From: Allotamlana fucoidanivorans
Lineage (GTDB): Bacteria; Bacteroidota; Bacteroidia; Flavobacteriales; Flavobacteriaceae
DNA: 64,000 nt
Assembly: GCF_045788535.1 (NCBI RefSeq)
Contig: NZ_CP074074.1
Coordinates: forward strand, 1,116,001 to 1,180,000
Direction of reading: 5' to 3'
Within the stretch, counting starts at the first letter, position 1; the number at the start of each line of letters is the position of its first letter. Shown piece by piece: positions 33,460-40,519 of this stretch. Under the pieces are notes generated by a model. That model ran no database searches. It was not told the DNA's origin and was given only the letters and a program-made list of their open reading frames with translations. Made by a program: the position numbers and the translations under genes.

Positions 33460-34794
33460 GTGTATATTTTATATTCTGAAAAGGATGGAAATAAATATAC
33501 TGGGTATAGCCAAGATTTGCCATCAAGATTTAAGGCTCATCAATTGGGGCGCGTAGTTTCAACCAGAAATAGAAGGCTGTTAAAGTTGATATATTTTGAG
33601 GGATGTTTGAGTCAGCAAGATGCGATTAGAAGAGAAAAATATTTAAAAACACATTATGGCAAAATGTTTTTAGGTAACCGTCTTAAATCTTATTTCACAG
33701 GTCAAGAAAAAGTAACTTTAATGACAATGAATAGTTTAAATTATAAAAAAAGTATATTAATTACTGGTGGTGCTGGGTTCATTGGATCACATGTTGTACG
33801 ATTATTTGTGGAGAAATATCCGAATTACAGTATTTTTAATTTGGATGCCCTTACCTATGCGGGGAATCTAGAGAATTTAAAAGATATTGAAGGTTCTCCT
33901 AACTATAATTTTATCAAGGGAGATATTAATGATGCTAGCTTTATTAGTGCTCTTTTTCAAAAACATCGATTTGATGGGGTCATTCATTTGGCAGCTGAAT
34001 CGCATGTAGACCGATCTATTAAAGATCCGTTAGCTTTTGTAAGAACCAATATTCTTGGGACGGTTAATTTGTTGAATGCGGCTAAAGAAATTTGGAAAGA
34101 CGATTTCAAGAATAAGCTGTTTTACCATGTGAGTACCGATGAGGTTTATGGTACTTTAGGAGAAACAGGATTGTTTACTGAAACGACGGCTTATGATCCG
34201 AACTCACCATATTCTGCTTCAAAAGCCAGTTCCGATCATTTTGTTAGAGCTTATGGTGAAACGTATGAGCTTCCATATGTGATTACCAACTGTTCTAATA
34301 ATTATGGACAAAATCAATTCCCAGAAAAGCTGATCCCATTATTTATCAATAATATCATTAATAATAAGGCATTACCAGTTTATGGTGATGGGAATTATAC
34401 ACGTGATTGGCTGTATGTGAAAGATCATGCCAAAGCTATAGATTTAGTGTTTCACAAAGGAAAAACTAAAGAAACGTATAATATTGGTGGTTTTAATGAA
34501 TGGAAGAATATTGATTTAGTAAAGGAATTGTGTGCTCAAATGGATGAACGTTTAGGAAGGTCGCCAGGAACTTCGGAAAAGCTTATTACTTATGTAAAAG
34601 ATCGTCCAGGGCATGATTTACGTTATGCTATTGACGCTTCAAAAATTAATAAAGAATTGGGGTGGAAACCTTCGGTTACTTTTGAAGAAGGATTGAACAT
34701 AACCATTGATTGGTATTTAGATAATGAGGCTTGGTTAGATCATGTTACGAGTGGGGCATATCGGGAATATTATGGGAAGCAGTATAAGAGGTGA
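33460..34794 (+). CDS. rfbB: dTDP-glucose 4,6-dehydratase with N-terminal GIY-YIG domain
   Basis: An uninterrupted 444-codon frame. Residues 1-79 are a complete GIY-YIG nuclease-like domain: YIL and YTG (13-15), Arg23, and catalytic-type Glu59 in AIRREKYLK. From the ATG at 33721 (codon 88) comes RfbB: SILITGGAGFIGSH (NAD loop), STDEVYGTLGETGLF, and YSASKASSDHF with the catalytic Tyr-x3-Lys. RfbB makes dTDP-4-keto-6-deoxyglucose, step two of dTDP-rhamnose synthesis. The GTG at 33460 is the only standard start for the full fusion, so RfbB may actually be translated from 33721 alone. The fusion is not normal for this family. Confidence 0.9.
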   Translation: MYILYSEKDGNKYTGYSQDLPSRFKAHQLGRVVSTRNRRLLKLIYFEGCLSQQDAIRREKYLKTHYGKMFLGNRLKSYFTGQEKVTLMTMNSLNYKKSILITGGAGFIGSHVVRLFVEKYPNYSIFNLDALTYAGNLENLKDIEGSPNYNFIKGDINDASFISALFQKHRFDGVIHLAAESHVDRSIKDPLAFVRTNILGTVNLLNAAKEIWKDDFKNKLFYHVSTDEVYGTLGETGLFTETTAYDPNSPYSASKASSDHFVRAYGETYELPYVITNCSNNYGQNQFPEKLIPLFINNIINNKALPVYGDGNYTRDWLYVKDHAKAIDLVFHKGKTKETYNIGGFNEWKNIDLVKELCAQMDERLGRSPGTSEKLITYVKDRPGHDLRYAIDASKINKELGWKPSVTFEEGLNITIDWYLDNEAWLDHVTSGAYREYYGKQYKR

Positions 34795-34835
34795 TAAGGT
34801 TAAGTAGTTATATAGTGAAGAGGTTATATGATTAA

Positions 34836-34886
34836 ATGAAAGCATTAAAGTCACATAAAGATTTGAAAGTTTGGCAGGAATTTTAG
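34836..34886 (+). pseudogene. Remnant of a four-helix-bundle (S23/IVS-type) protein gene
   Basis: ATG followed by KALKSHKDLKVWQEF and a stop. The phrase HKDLKVWQ is the standard opening of the 23S-rRNA-intervening-sequence/four-helix-bundle family (about 120 residues), here cut off after 16 codons. It lies in a repeat-rich spacer, 36 nt before a palindromic repeat and a GIY-YIG gene. Confidence 0.6.
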
Positions 34887-34921
34887 ATAGTAAATAATGA
34901 AGCTTATAAAAATAACGATAA

Positions 34922-34944
34922 TGTCATCCTGAGCTTGTCGAAGG
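34922..34944 (-). repeat. REP-like palindromic element, copy 1
   Basis: TGTCATCCTGAGCTTGTCGAAGG-type sequence (complement orientation of the CTTCGACAAGCTCAGG core). It ends 11 nt before the ATG of the standalone GIY-YIG gene. Confidence 0.8.
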
Positions 34945-34955
34945 ATTTTTTAGGC

Positions 34956-35261
34956 ATGAAAACTTATTATGTATATATACTAGAGTGTTCGGATGCCTCC
35001 TATTATGTTGGAGTAACTTCTTGTTTGACTAAAAGATTGTTTGAGCATAATAAAGGGATTAATATTTTAGCATATACATATAAGAGAAGGCCTGTTGCAT
35101 TAAAATGGTATTCAGAATTTACAGATGTAAATTTAGCTATTGAAAAGGAAAAGCAATTAAAAGGCTGGAGTAGGAGAAAGAAGAAAGCATTGATAGATAA
35201 AGATTGGGAGAAGTTGATTAGGTTCTCAAAAAATCATTCAGAGGTTGGTAGTGGAGAATAA
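34956..35261 (+). CDS. Standalone GIY-YIG nuclease-domain protein
   Basis: A 101-residue single-domain protein of the UPF0213/GIY-YIG type. Motifs: YYVYILECSDASYYVGVTSC (the GIY and YIG positions read VYI and YVG), Arg in LTKRLFEHN and Glu in AIEKEKQLKGWSRRKKKALI. The length is normal. The ATG at 34956 is preferred over an upstream TTG that lies inside the flanking repeat. A repeat copy ends 11 nt upstream and an inverted copy begins 5 nt after the stop, so the gene and its palindromes look like a unit. The biological role is unknown. It interrupts the rhamnose genes between rfbB and rfbA and has no obvious metabolic link to them. Confidence 0.88.
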   Translation: MKTYYVYILECSDASYYVGVTSCLTKRLFEHNKGINILAYTYKRRPVALKWYSEFTDVNLAIEKEKQLKGWSRRKKKALIDKDWEKLIRFSKNHSEVGSGE

Positions 35262-35265
35262 ATAA

Positions 35266-35289
35266 TGCTTCGACAGGCTAAGCTCATCA
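35266..35289 (+). repeat. REP-like palindromic element, copy 2 (inverted relative to copy 1)
   Basis: TGCTTCGACAGGCTAAGCTC begins 5 nt after the GIY-YIG stop codon. It is a degenerate forward-orientation copy of the CTTCGACAAGCTCAGG family. Confidence 0.65.
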
Positions 35290-35329
35290 AGACTGAGTAG
35301 GTTTAAATCGAAGTGTGCCTGTAAGAAGA

Positions 35330-35376
35330 CCCTTCGATATCTCGTCAAGCTCGATACAAGCTAGGCTGGGTGACAG
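35330..35376 (+). repeat. REP-like element, degenerate long copy 3
   Basis: Starts CCCTTCGATATCTCGTCAAG and ends GGCTGGGTGACAG; the spaced blocks CTTCGA, CAAGCT and TGACAG mirror the long form at 36453. Confidence 0.55.
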
Positions 35377-35410
35377 GGGAGGTTTTGATTGCGGTGGGTT
35401 GGTAATGAGA

Positions 35411-35457
35411 TACTTCGTCTATCGGCAAGTTCGAAATAGGCTAAGCTCAGCATGACA
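35411..35457 (+). repeat. REP-like element, long copy 4
   Basis: Starts TACTTCGTCTATCGGCAAGT and ends GGCTAAGCTCAGCATGACA. It lies 53 nt upstream of rfbA. Confidence 0.65.
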
Positions 35458-35510
35458 AAGGGAGTTATAAAAATAGATTTAGTGTAACAGGTGTTAAAAT
35501 TAAAACAACA

Positions 35511-36374
35511 ATGAAAGGCATCATATTAGCAGGCGGATCAGGGACACGGTTATATCCACTTACAAAAGTGGTTAGTAAGCAACTTATGCCGGTGTATGAT
35601 AAGCCCATGATTTATCATCCATTAACCACCTTAATGTCGGCAGGCATTCATGAGATATTAATTATTTCAACTTCAAAAGATTTACCGCGATTTAAAGCTC
35701 TTTTGGGTGATGGTAAAGATTATGGATGTATATTTCAATATGCTGTTCAGGAAGAGCCGAATGGTTTAGCAGAAGCCTTTATAATAGGAGAGGCGTTTAT
35801 AGGGAGCGACGATGTTGCTTTAATTTTAGGAGATAATATTTTTTATGGTTCCGGGTTAAACGAAACCTTACAAGCGCATTTAGAACCTCGGGGAGGCGTT
35901 ATTTTTGCTTATCATGTTTTAGACCCTAAGCGTTACGGCGTTGTCGAATTTGATGCCGATAATAAGGCTGTTTCGATTGAAGAAAAGCCAGAACATCCCA
36001 AGTCGAATTATGCGGTACCCGGGATTTATTTTTATGATAACTCTGTAGTCGAAATAGCCAAAAATATAACACCCAGTCAGAGAGGTGAACTTGAAATTAC
36101 CGATGTTAATAAAGTTTATTTAGAACAAGGAACGCTACATGTGAGTGTTTTAGATCGTGGAACAGCCTGGTTAGATACAGGAACGTTTCAATCGTTAATG
36201 CAAGCCTCTCAGTTTGTTCAGGTAATTGAAGAGCGCCAAGGTCAGAAAATTGGGTGTATAGAAGAAGTGGCTTATAAAATGGGATTTATTGATAGACAAC
36301 AGCTGCTGAATTTAGCTAAGCCATTGTTAAAAAGTGGGTATGGCGCGTATTTAACGAGGTTAGTTGGGGAGTAA
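35511..36374 (+). CDS. rfbA: Glucose-1-phosphate thymidylyltransferase
   Basis: A 287-residue nucleotidyltransferase that makes dTDP-glucose from dTTP and glucose-1-phosphate, step one of dTDP-rhamnose synthesis. The signature loop GIILAGGSGTRLYPLTKVVS (residues 3-22), VYDKPMIYHPLTTLM, LILGDNIFYG and the C-terminal RGTAWLDTGTFQSLMQAS are intact and the length is normal. It is separated from rfbB by the GIY-YIG/repeat island and from rfbC by a 571-nt repeat-filled spacer, so these four pathway genes are not a compact operon. Confidence 0.97.
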   Translation: MKGIILAGGSGTRLYPLTKVVSKQLMPVYDKPMIYHPLTTLMSAGIHEILIISTSKDLPRFKALLGDGKDYGCIFQYAVQEEPNGLAEAFIIGEAFIGSDDVALILGDNIFYGSGLNETLQAHLEPRGGVIFAYHVLDPKRYGVVEFDADNKAVSIEEKPEHPKSNYAVPGIYFYDNSVVEIAKNITPSQRGELEITDVNKVYLEQGTLHVSVLDRGTAWLDTGTFQSLMQASQFVQVIEERQGQKIGCIEEVAYKMGFIDRQQLLNLAKPLLKSGYGAYLTRLVGE

Positions 36375-36452
36375 CATGTGAAGTGTGATGAGGTGAAGAA
36401 GTTACAATGTTATAAAGTGATGAGGTTATAAGGTGAGACGTGAGGAGTGATT

Positions 36453-36500
36453 CTTCGATACTTCGACTGGGCTCAGTACAGGCTGAGCTCAGGATGACAG
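36453..36500 (+). repeat. REP-like element, long copy 5 (best long form)
   Basis: Contains CTTCGACTGGGCTCAGTACA and then GGCTGAGCTCAGGATGACAG; two half-elements in tandem, each able to form a short CTGAGC/GCTCAG hairpin. Confidence 0.8.
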
Positions 36501-36538
36501 TGAGATGGGAAAGGGGTTATAATGTTGTAAAGTTAAAA
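36489..36538 (+). repeat. Exact 50-bp direct repeat, left copy
   Basis: Begins TCAGGATGACAGTGAGATGG and ends GTTGTAAAGTTAAAA. Identical to 36812-36861. It starts inside a palindromic element. Confidence 0.9.
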
Positions 36539-36588
36539 AGTTAAAAAGTTATAAGGTTATAAGTGAGACGTGAGGTGTGAGGGGTGAT

Positions 36589-36612
36589 CCTTCGACGGGC
36601 TCAGGATGATAG
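36589..36612 (+). repeat. REP-like element, short copy 6
   Basis: CCTTCGACGGGCTCAGGATG followed by ATAG; a short form of the family. Confidence 0.75.
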
Positions 36613-36690
36613 TAAAATGGTGAAGGAGAGAAGTTATAAAGTTAACTTAGCGGAATGAAGAGGTGATAGCATTATTAGGGTTTAACGAGA

Positions 36691-36715
36691 TGCTTCGATA
36701 AGCTCAGCATGACAG
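36691..36715 (+). repeat. REP-like element, short copy 7
   Basis: TGCTTCGATAAGCTCAGCAT followed by GACAG; short form with one C-to-T change in the core. Confidence 0.75.
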
Positions 36716-36749
36716 TTAGGGTTTAGATTGGCATGTAGGAGGAAGGAGA

Positions 36750-36823
36750 TGTTTCGATACTTCGATACTTCGACTGCGCTCAGTACAGGCTAAGCTCAGG
36801 ATGTGCTAAGTTCAGGATGACAG
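36750..36823 (+). repeat. REP-like element, compound copy 8
   Basis: Repeated TTCGATACTTCGATACTTCG followed by ACTGCGCTCAGTACAGGC, TAAGCTCAGGATG and TAAGTTCAGGATGACAG; at least three half-elements in tandem, indicating local duplication. Confidence 0.75.
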
Positions 36824-36861
36824 TGAGATGGGAAAGGGGTTATAATGTTGTAAAGTTAAAA
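36812..36861 (+). repeat. Exact 50-bp direct repeat, right copy
   Basis: Identical over 50 bases to 36489-36538, 323 bp away. Confidence 0.9.
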
Positions 36862-36945
36862 TGTGATGAGGTTATAAGTGAGAAGTGAGGGGTGAATTGT
36901 GAGGTGAAAATAGCTTATGAAAAAGCAAATAAAGAAGCAAGTTTA

Positions 36946-37494
36946 ATGAAAATAGAAGAGTCTAATTTAAAGGGGTGTTTTGTTATTACTCCTGATGTTT
37001 TTGAAGATGAACGTGGGTATTTTTTTGAGAGTTTCAATGCAAAGACGTTTCAAGAATTAACGGGGCAAGCCATTACTTTTGTTCAAGATAATCAATCTAA
37101 ATCGTCGAAAGGCGTTTTAAGGGGGCTGCATTATCAAAGAGGTGCGCATGCTCAGACAAAATTGGTTCGTGTGATAAAAGGCAAGGTTTTAGATGTCTGT
37201 GTGGATTTAAGGGAAGGTTCCGAAACCTATGGAAAACATTTTTCTATTATTTTGGATGCTATAAAACATCAGCAATTATTTATTCCTAAGGGATTTGCAC
37301 ACGGATTTGTAGTTTTAGAGGACGATACTTTGTTTTCATATAAATGTGATGCCTTTTATAACAAAGCTTCAGAAGCGGGAATCTTATTTAACGATAAGAC
37401 TTTAAATATTGACTGGATGCTTTCGGAAGATGAACTCATTATTTCTGAGAAGGATTTGAAGTTGCCGAGTTTAGAAAGTTATGGGGTTAAATAG
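36946..37494 (+). CDS. rfbC: dTDP-4-dehydrorhamnose 3,5-epimerase
   Basis: A 182-residue cupin-type epimerase, step three of dTDP-rhamnose synthesis. Motifs: DVFEDERGYFFESFNAKTF, FVQDNQSKSSKGVLRGLHYQ with the catalytic-region His, and LFIPKGFAHGFVVLEDDTLF. The start MKIEESNLKGCFVITPDVF at 36946 is chosen; 18 upstream in-frame codons come from repeat-like spacer and have no family counterpart. It is followed by a 148-nt spacer with another palindromic element and then rfbD. Confidence 0.95.
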   Translation: MKIEESNLKGCFVITPDVFEDERGYFFESFNAKTFQELTGQAITFVQDNQSKSSKGVLRGLHYQRGAHAQTKLVRVIKGKVLDVCVDLREGSETYGKHFSIILDAIKHQQLFIPKGFAHGFVVLEDDTLFSYKCDAFYNKASEAGILFNDKTLNIDWMLSEDELIISEKDLKLPSLESYGVK

Positions 37495-37574
37495 TTGTTG
37501 TGTTATATGGTGAAAAGTGAAGTGAGAGAGGTGAGAGGTGAGAGGTTAAATAGTTATAAAGTTAAAAATTTGGA

Positions 37575-37596
37575 TGTCATACTGAGCTTGTCGAAG
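37575..37596 (-). repeat. REP-like element, copy 9 (reverse orientation)
   Basis: TGTCATACTGAGCTTGTCGA plus AG, between rfbC and rfbD; same orientation as copy 1. Confidence 0.8.
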
Positions 37597-37642
37597 TGTG
37601 ATTTGGTGCTGTTGACAGATGAGTAGTGAATAAAAATTAAAA

Positions 37643-38518
37643 GTGAAAAGGAGTAAACCAATAAACGTATTAGTCACTGGAGCCGATGGGCAATTAGGGC
37701 GTTGTATAAAAGATTTGGAAAATCAGTATTCCAACCTAAATTTAATGTTTGTTAATCGTCAGGATTTAGATATCACAGATGAACAGGCTGTGGCTTCTTA
37801 TTTTAAACAGAACCCTTTTGATTATTGTATAAACTGTGCCGCTTACACGGCTGTTGATAATGCTGAAACCGAAAAGGAACTAGCTTTTAAAATTAATACT
37901 GAAGGTCCAAAATATTTGGCTTTGGCCTGCAAGGAACATGCCGTTGTATTGATCCATATTTCAACCGATTTTGTGTTTGATGGTCAACAGAAAACACCTT
38001 ATAAAGAAAGTGATATTCCTAATCCGTTAAATGTGTATGGGGTTACAAAGTTAAAAGGTGAAGACGTTATACAGCAACTACTCGATAACTATTTTATTAT
38101 TAGAACCTCCTGGTTGTATTCGGAATATGGGCATAATTTTGTGAAAACCATGTTGCGATTGGCTGAAACTAGAGATGAAATAGATGTGGTTTCAGATCAA
38201 ATAGGGACTCCTACTTATGCCAAAGATTTAGCGCATGTACTATTAAATATTATTAGTAGGCAACAAAAGCATTATGGTATTTATCATTATAGTAATGATG
38301 GGGCTATGTCTTGGTATGACTTCGCTCGGGCTATTTTAAGGGGCAAACATATCAAGGTAACTTCTATACCGTCTGAAATGTATAAAACGGGGGCTTTACG
38401 GCCGAGTTATAGTGTTTTAGATACTGCTAAAATTCAAGATAAACTAAAGGTTGATATATCAGATTGGGAAATTTCTTTAAGAAAGGCTTTGACATTGTAT
38501 ATGAGTCGTGAGAAGTGA
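37643..38518 (+). CDS. rfbD: dTDP-4-dehydrorhamnose reductase
   Basis: A 291-residue SDR enzyme that reduces dTDP-4-keto-L-rhamnose to dTDP-L-rhamnose with NAD(P)H. Motifs: NVLVTGADGQLGRCIKDL (NAD loop), STDFVFDGQQKTPYKESDIP, and the catalytic YGVTKLKGE (Tyr-x3-Lys). Translation is assumed from a GTG at 37643 directly before SKPINVLVTG; no ATG is available. It completes the four-step pathway rfbB-A-C-D in this window. Confidence 0.95.
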   Translation: MKRSKPINVLVTGADGQLGRCIKDLENQYSNLNLMFVNRQDLDITDEQAVASYFKQNPFDYCINCAAYTAVDNAETEKELAFKINTEGPKYLALACKEHAVVLIHISTDFVFDGQQKTPYKESDIPNPLNVYGVTKLKGEDVIQQLLDNYFIIRTSWLYSEYGHNFVKTMLRLAETRDEIDVVSDQIGTPTYAKDLAHVLLNIISRQQKHYGIYHYSNDGAMSWYDFARAILRGKHIKVTSIPSEMYKTGALRPSYSVLDTAKIQDKLKVDISDWEISLRKALTLYMSREK

Positions 38519-38666
38519 GAGGTGCTTCTTAATGTCTATCCTAAACAATTAAATACTATCCTACTGCCATATTTTTAAATAAATGTGATTATTACATGAA
38601 AAATCGTTGTAAGGCGGCGTTTCTTTATATAATTATAAAATTACTAGTTAATTAGTATGAATTTAA

Positions 38667-38696
38667 TTTCTGATAAGCGTGAATATGTTACTTTTG
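38667..38696 (+). promoter_or_regulatory. Putative promoter at the head of the AT-rich glycan cassette
   Basis: TTTC (38667-38670), 18-nt spacer, TACTTTTG (38689-38696) matches the Bacteroidetes -33/-7 layout. It lies 33 nt before the ATG at 38730 and inside the frame of a longer GTG-start reading, which argues for the shorter protein. Confidence 0.5.
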
Positions 38697-38729
38697 CGCC
38701 GTATTTATATATTGAAAAATTTTGTTCAG

Positions 38730-39482
38730 ATGATGAGCTTTAGTCAAAGAGTGGGAATAATAGTTCAAGCCAGAACTTCTTCTACAAGATTTCCAGAAAA
38801 AATTATTAGGAAGTTTGACGGGGATAAAACTTTTTTAGATATACTTTTGAGTAGATTTCAAGCTTTGTCAATTGAGGTCCCAATTGTTTTAGCAACATCT
38901 ACAAATCAAAAGGATGAAAAATTAGAAGCATATGCTAGCAAATACGATTACCCGGTTTTTTTTGGTTCTGAGCATAATGTATTAGACAGGTTTATCGAAT
39001 GTTCAAAAAAATTTGAATTGGATGCAATTATAAGAGTTTGTTCAGATAACCCTTTTTTAGATATAAACTTAATTCAGGAGCTTTTAGATAATTATAAAGG
39101 AGAGGACTACTTATCATTTATGGTTGGTGGGCAACCAAGTATATTAACACATAGTGGTTTTTTTTCGGAATTAGTTTCAGTAAAAGCTCTAAAAAAAGTA
39201 AAAGAATTAGGTAATTCACAATGTGTTGAACATGTTACGAATTGTATTTATAAATCTCCAGAACAATTTAATATTAGATTTATAGAAAAGAAAGTGCCAG
39301 AAATAATTAGATGTACATTGGATACAGAGAACGATTTTGAGAATCTTAAAGATATTTATTTTAATTGGTACAAGACAGCTCATAATATTAATTTTAAGTA
39401 TGAGGATTTGGTTGAGTTTTTAGAGTCTCAGGATGAATTATTAGAAAAAATGAAAATAGAAATAAAAAACAATATAAAATGA
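38730..39482 (+). CDS. SpsF-type cytidylyltransferase
   Basis: A 250-residue nucleotidyltransferase of the SpsF/CMP-KDO-synthetase-like family. RVGIIVQARTSSTRFPEKII (residues 7-26) is the nucleotide-binding start, with VLATSTNQKDEKLEAYASKY, VLDRFIECSKK and AIIRVCSDNPFLDINLIQELL following. It probably activates an acidic sugar as its CMP derivative. The start at the ATG pair 38730/38733 is chosen because of the promoter element upstream. The next gene, the NeuB-like synthase, starts 4 nt before this stop (ATGA overlap), so the two are coupled. Confidence 0.88.
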   Translation: MMSFSQRVGIIVQARTSSTRFPEKIIRKFDGDKTFLDILLSRFQALSIEVPIVLATSTNQKDEKLEAYASKYDYPVFFGSEHNVLDRFIECSKKFELDAIIRVCSDNPFLDINLIQELLDNYKGEDYLSFMVGGQPSILTHSGFFSELVSVKALKKVKELGNSQCVEHVTNCIYKSPEQFNIRFIEKKVPEIIRCTLDTENDFENLKDIYFNWYKTAHNINFKYEDLVEFLESQDELLEKMKIEIKNNIK

Positions 39483-40513
39483 CATATATAATTGGAGAAA
39501 TAGGGCAAAACCATAATGGATCTGTAGATGTAGCCAAACTTTTAATAGATGTAGTAAGTAGGCCTATATATGATAAGTTATTTAATCAAGAATTAAAAAT
39601 AATGGATGCTGTAAAACTTACAAAAAGAGACTTGTCTCAGGAGTTGTCAGCATCTCAAATGAGCAGACCCTATGATACACCAAATTCTTTTGGAAAAACT
39701 TATGGAGAGCATAGGGAGTTTTTAGAATTGAATGATGAGCAACATTTTGAGTTGTATAAATATGCAAAAAATAAAGGATTAGATTTTATAGAAACCCTTT
39801 GTGCTGTTGGCTGTATGTCTTTGTTAAAGCTATTCACTCCTGATAAATTAAAGGTTGCTTCGAGAGACTTAACAAATCTTCCTTTATTAGCTGCTTTAGC
39901 AGAAACAAAGATTCCAATTATAATTTCTACAGGTATGGCTGGTGAAAATGAATTGAATTTAGCATTAGATACTATTAATAGATATCATTCAAATATCTCT
40001 ATTTTACATTGTGTTTCTGAGTATCCTACAAAATATGAGAATGTTAACTTAAAAACAATTTCTTATTTACAAAAACATTATTCACAGTATACAATTGGTT
40101 ATTCTGATCATACTATTGGTATAGCAACACCACTAGCAGCAGTGGCAATGGGAGCAGAAATAATAGAAAAACATATTACTTTGGATCGGCAAATGAAAGG
40201 AACAGATCAAGCAGGTTCTTTAGCTATCGATGGTATTTATAGAATGATGCGAGATATTAGAAATTTAGAACTTTCGATTGGGAAGGAGGAGATTTTTATA
40301 GAAGATTCGGTAAGAGCTGCTAGAGAGAAATTAGAGCGGTCCATAGCTACAAATAGGATGTTAATAAAAGGGCATATAATAACTGAAGAAGATATTCATA
40401 TGTTGAGTCCTGGTGATGGTTTTAAATGGTCACAGAAAGATGCTGTTATAGGTAAGGAATTAAATAATGATTTGCCTCAAGATGAAATTATATATTCTAA
40501 CTTTTTAAAATAG
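39479..40513 (+). CDS. neuB: NeuB-family nonulosonate (sialic-acid-like) synthase
   Basis: A 344-residue PEP-condensing synthase. The barrel begins YIIGEIGQNHNGSVDVAKLL, and continues with IISTGMAGENELNLA, LHCVSEYPTKYENVNL, GYSDHTIGIATPLAAVAMGA and EKHITLDRQMKGTDQAGSLA. A C-terminal SAF/antifreeze-like domain (RSIATNRMLIKGHIITEEDI) closes the substrate site. These enzymes join PEP to an N-acyl-hexosamine or a hexose phosphate. The region after KLTKRDLS (PNSFGKTYGEHREFL) is characteristic of a sub-branch often paired with SpsF-type transferases. The exact sugar is unknown. It overlaps the previous gene by 4 nt. Confidence 0.92.
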   Translation: MTYIIGEIGQNHNGSVDVAKLLIDVVSRPIYDKLFNQELKIMDAVKLTKRDLSQELSASQMSRPYDTPNSFGKTYGEHREFLELNDEQHFELYKYAKNKGLDFIETLCAVGCMSLLKLFTPDKLKVASRDLTNLPLLAALAETKIPIIISTGMAGENELNLALDTINRYHSNISILHCVSEYPTKYENVNLKTISYLQKHYSQYTIGYSDHTIGIATPLAAVAMGAEIIEKHITLDRQMKGTDQAGSLAIDGIYRMMRDIRNLELSIGKEEIFIEDSVRAAREKLERSIATNRMLIKGHIITEEDIHMLSPGDGFKWSQKDAVIGKELNNDLPQDEIIYSNFLK

Positions 40514-40519
40514 ACTTCC

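Larger units (their letters stand above)
36375..36945. other. 571-nt non-coding, repeat-filled spacer between rfbA and rfbC
   Basis: No gene is recognised. The stretch contains four palindromic elements, an exact 50-bp direct duplication, and purine-rich wording such as GGTTATAAGGTGAGACGTGA and GTTATAAAGTTAAAA that recurs in the spacers at 34795, 37495 and 36841. An open frame extends 18 codons upstream of rfbC into it, but the rfbC homology begins at 36946. Confidence 0.75.

Noticed and set aside
34795..35510. Insertion sequence between rfbB and rfbA
   Set aside because: No transposase; the only gene is a GIY-YIG domain protein, and no target-site duplication was recognised.
36892..36945. 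Upstream extension of rfbC by 18 codons
   Set aside because: The extra residues come from repeat-rich spacer and precede the conserved RfbC N-terminus at 36946.
34795..37642. CRISPR array in the repeat-rich spacers
   Set aside because: The repeats are degenerate, vary in length and orientation, and are unevenly spaced; no cas genes are nearby.
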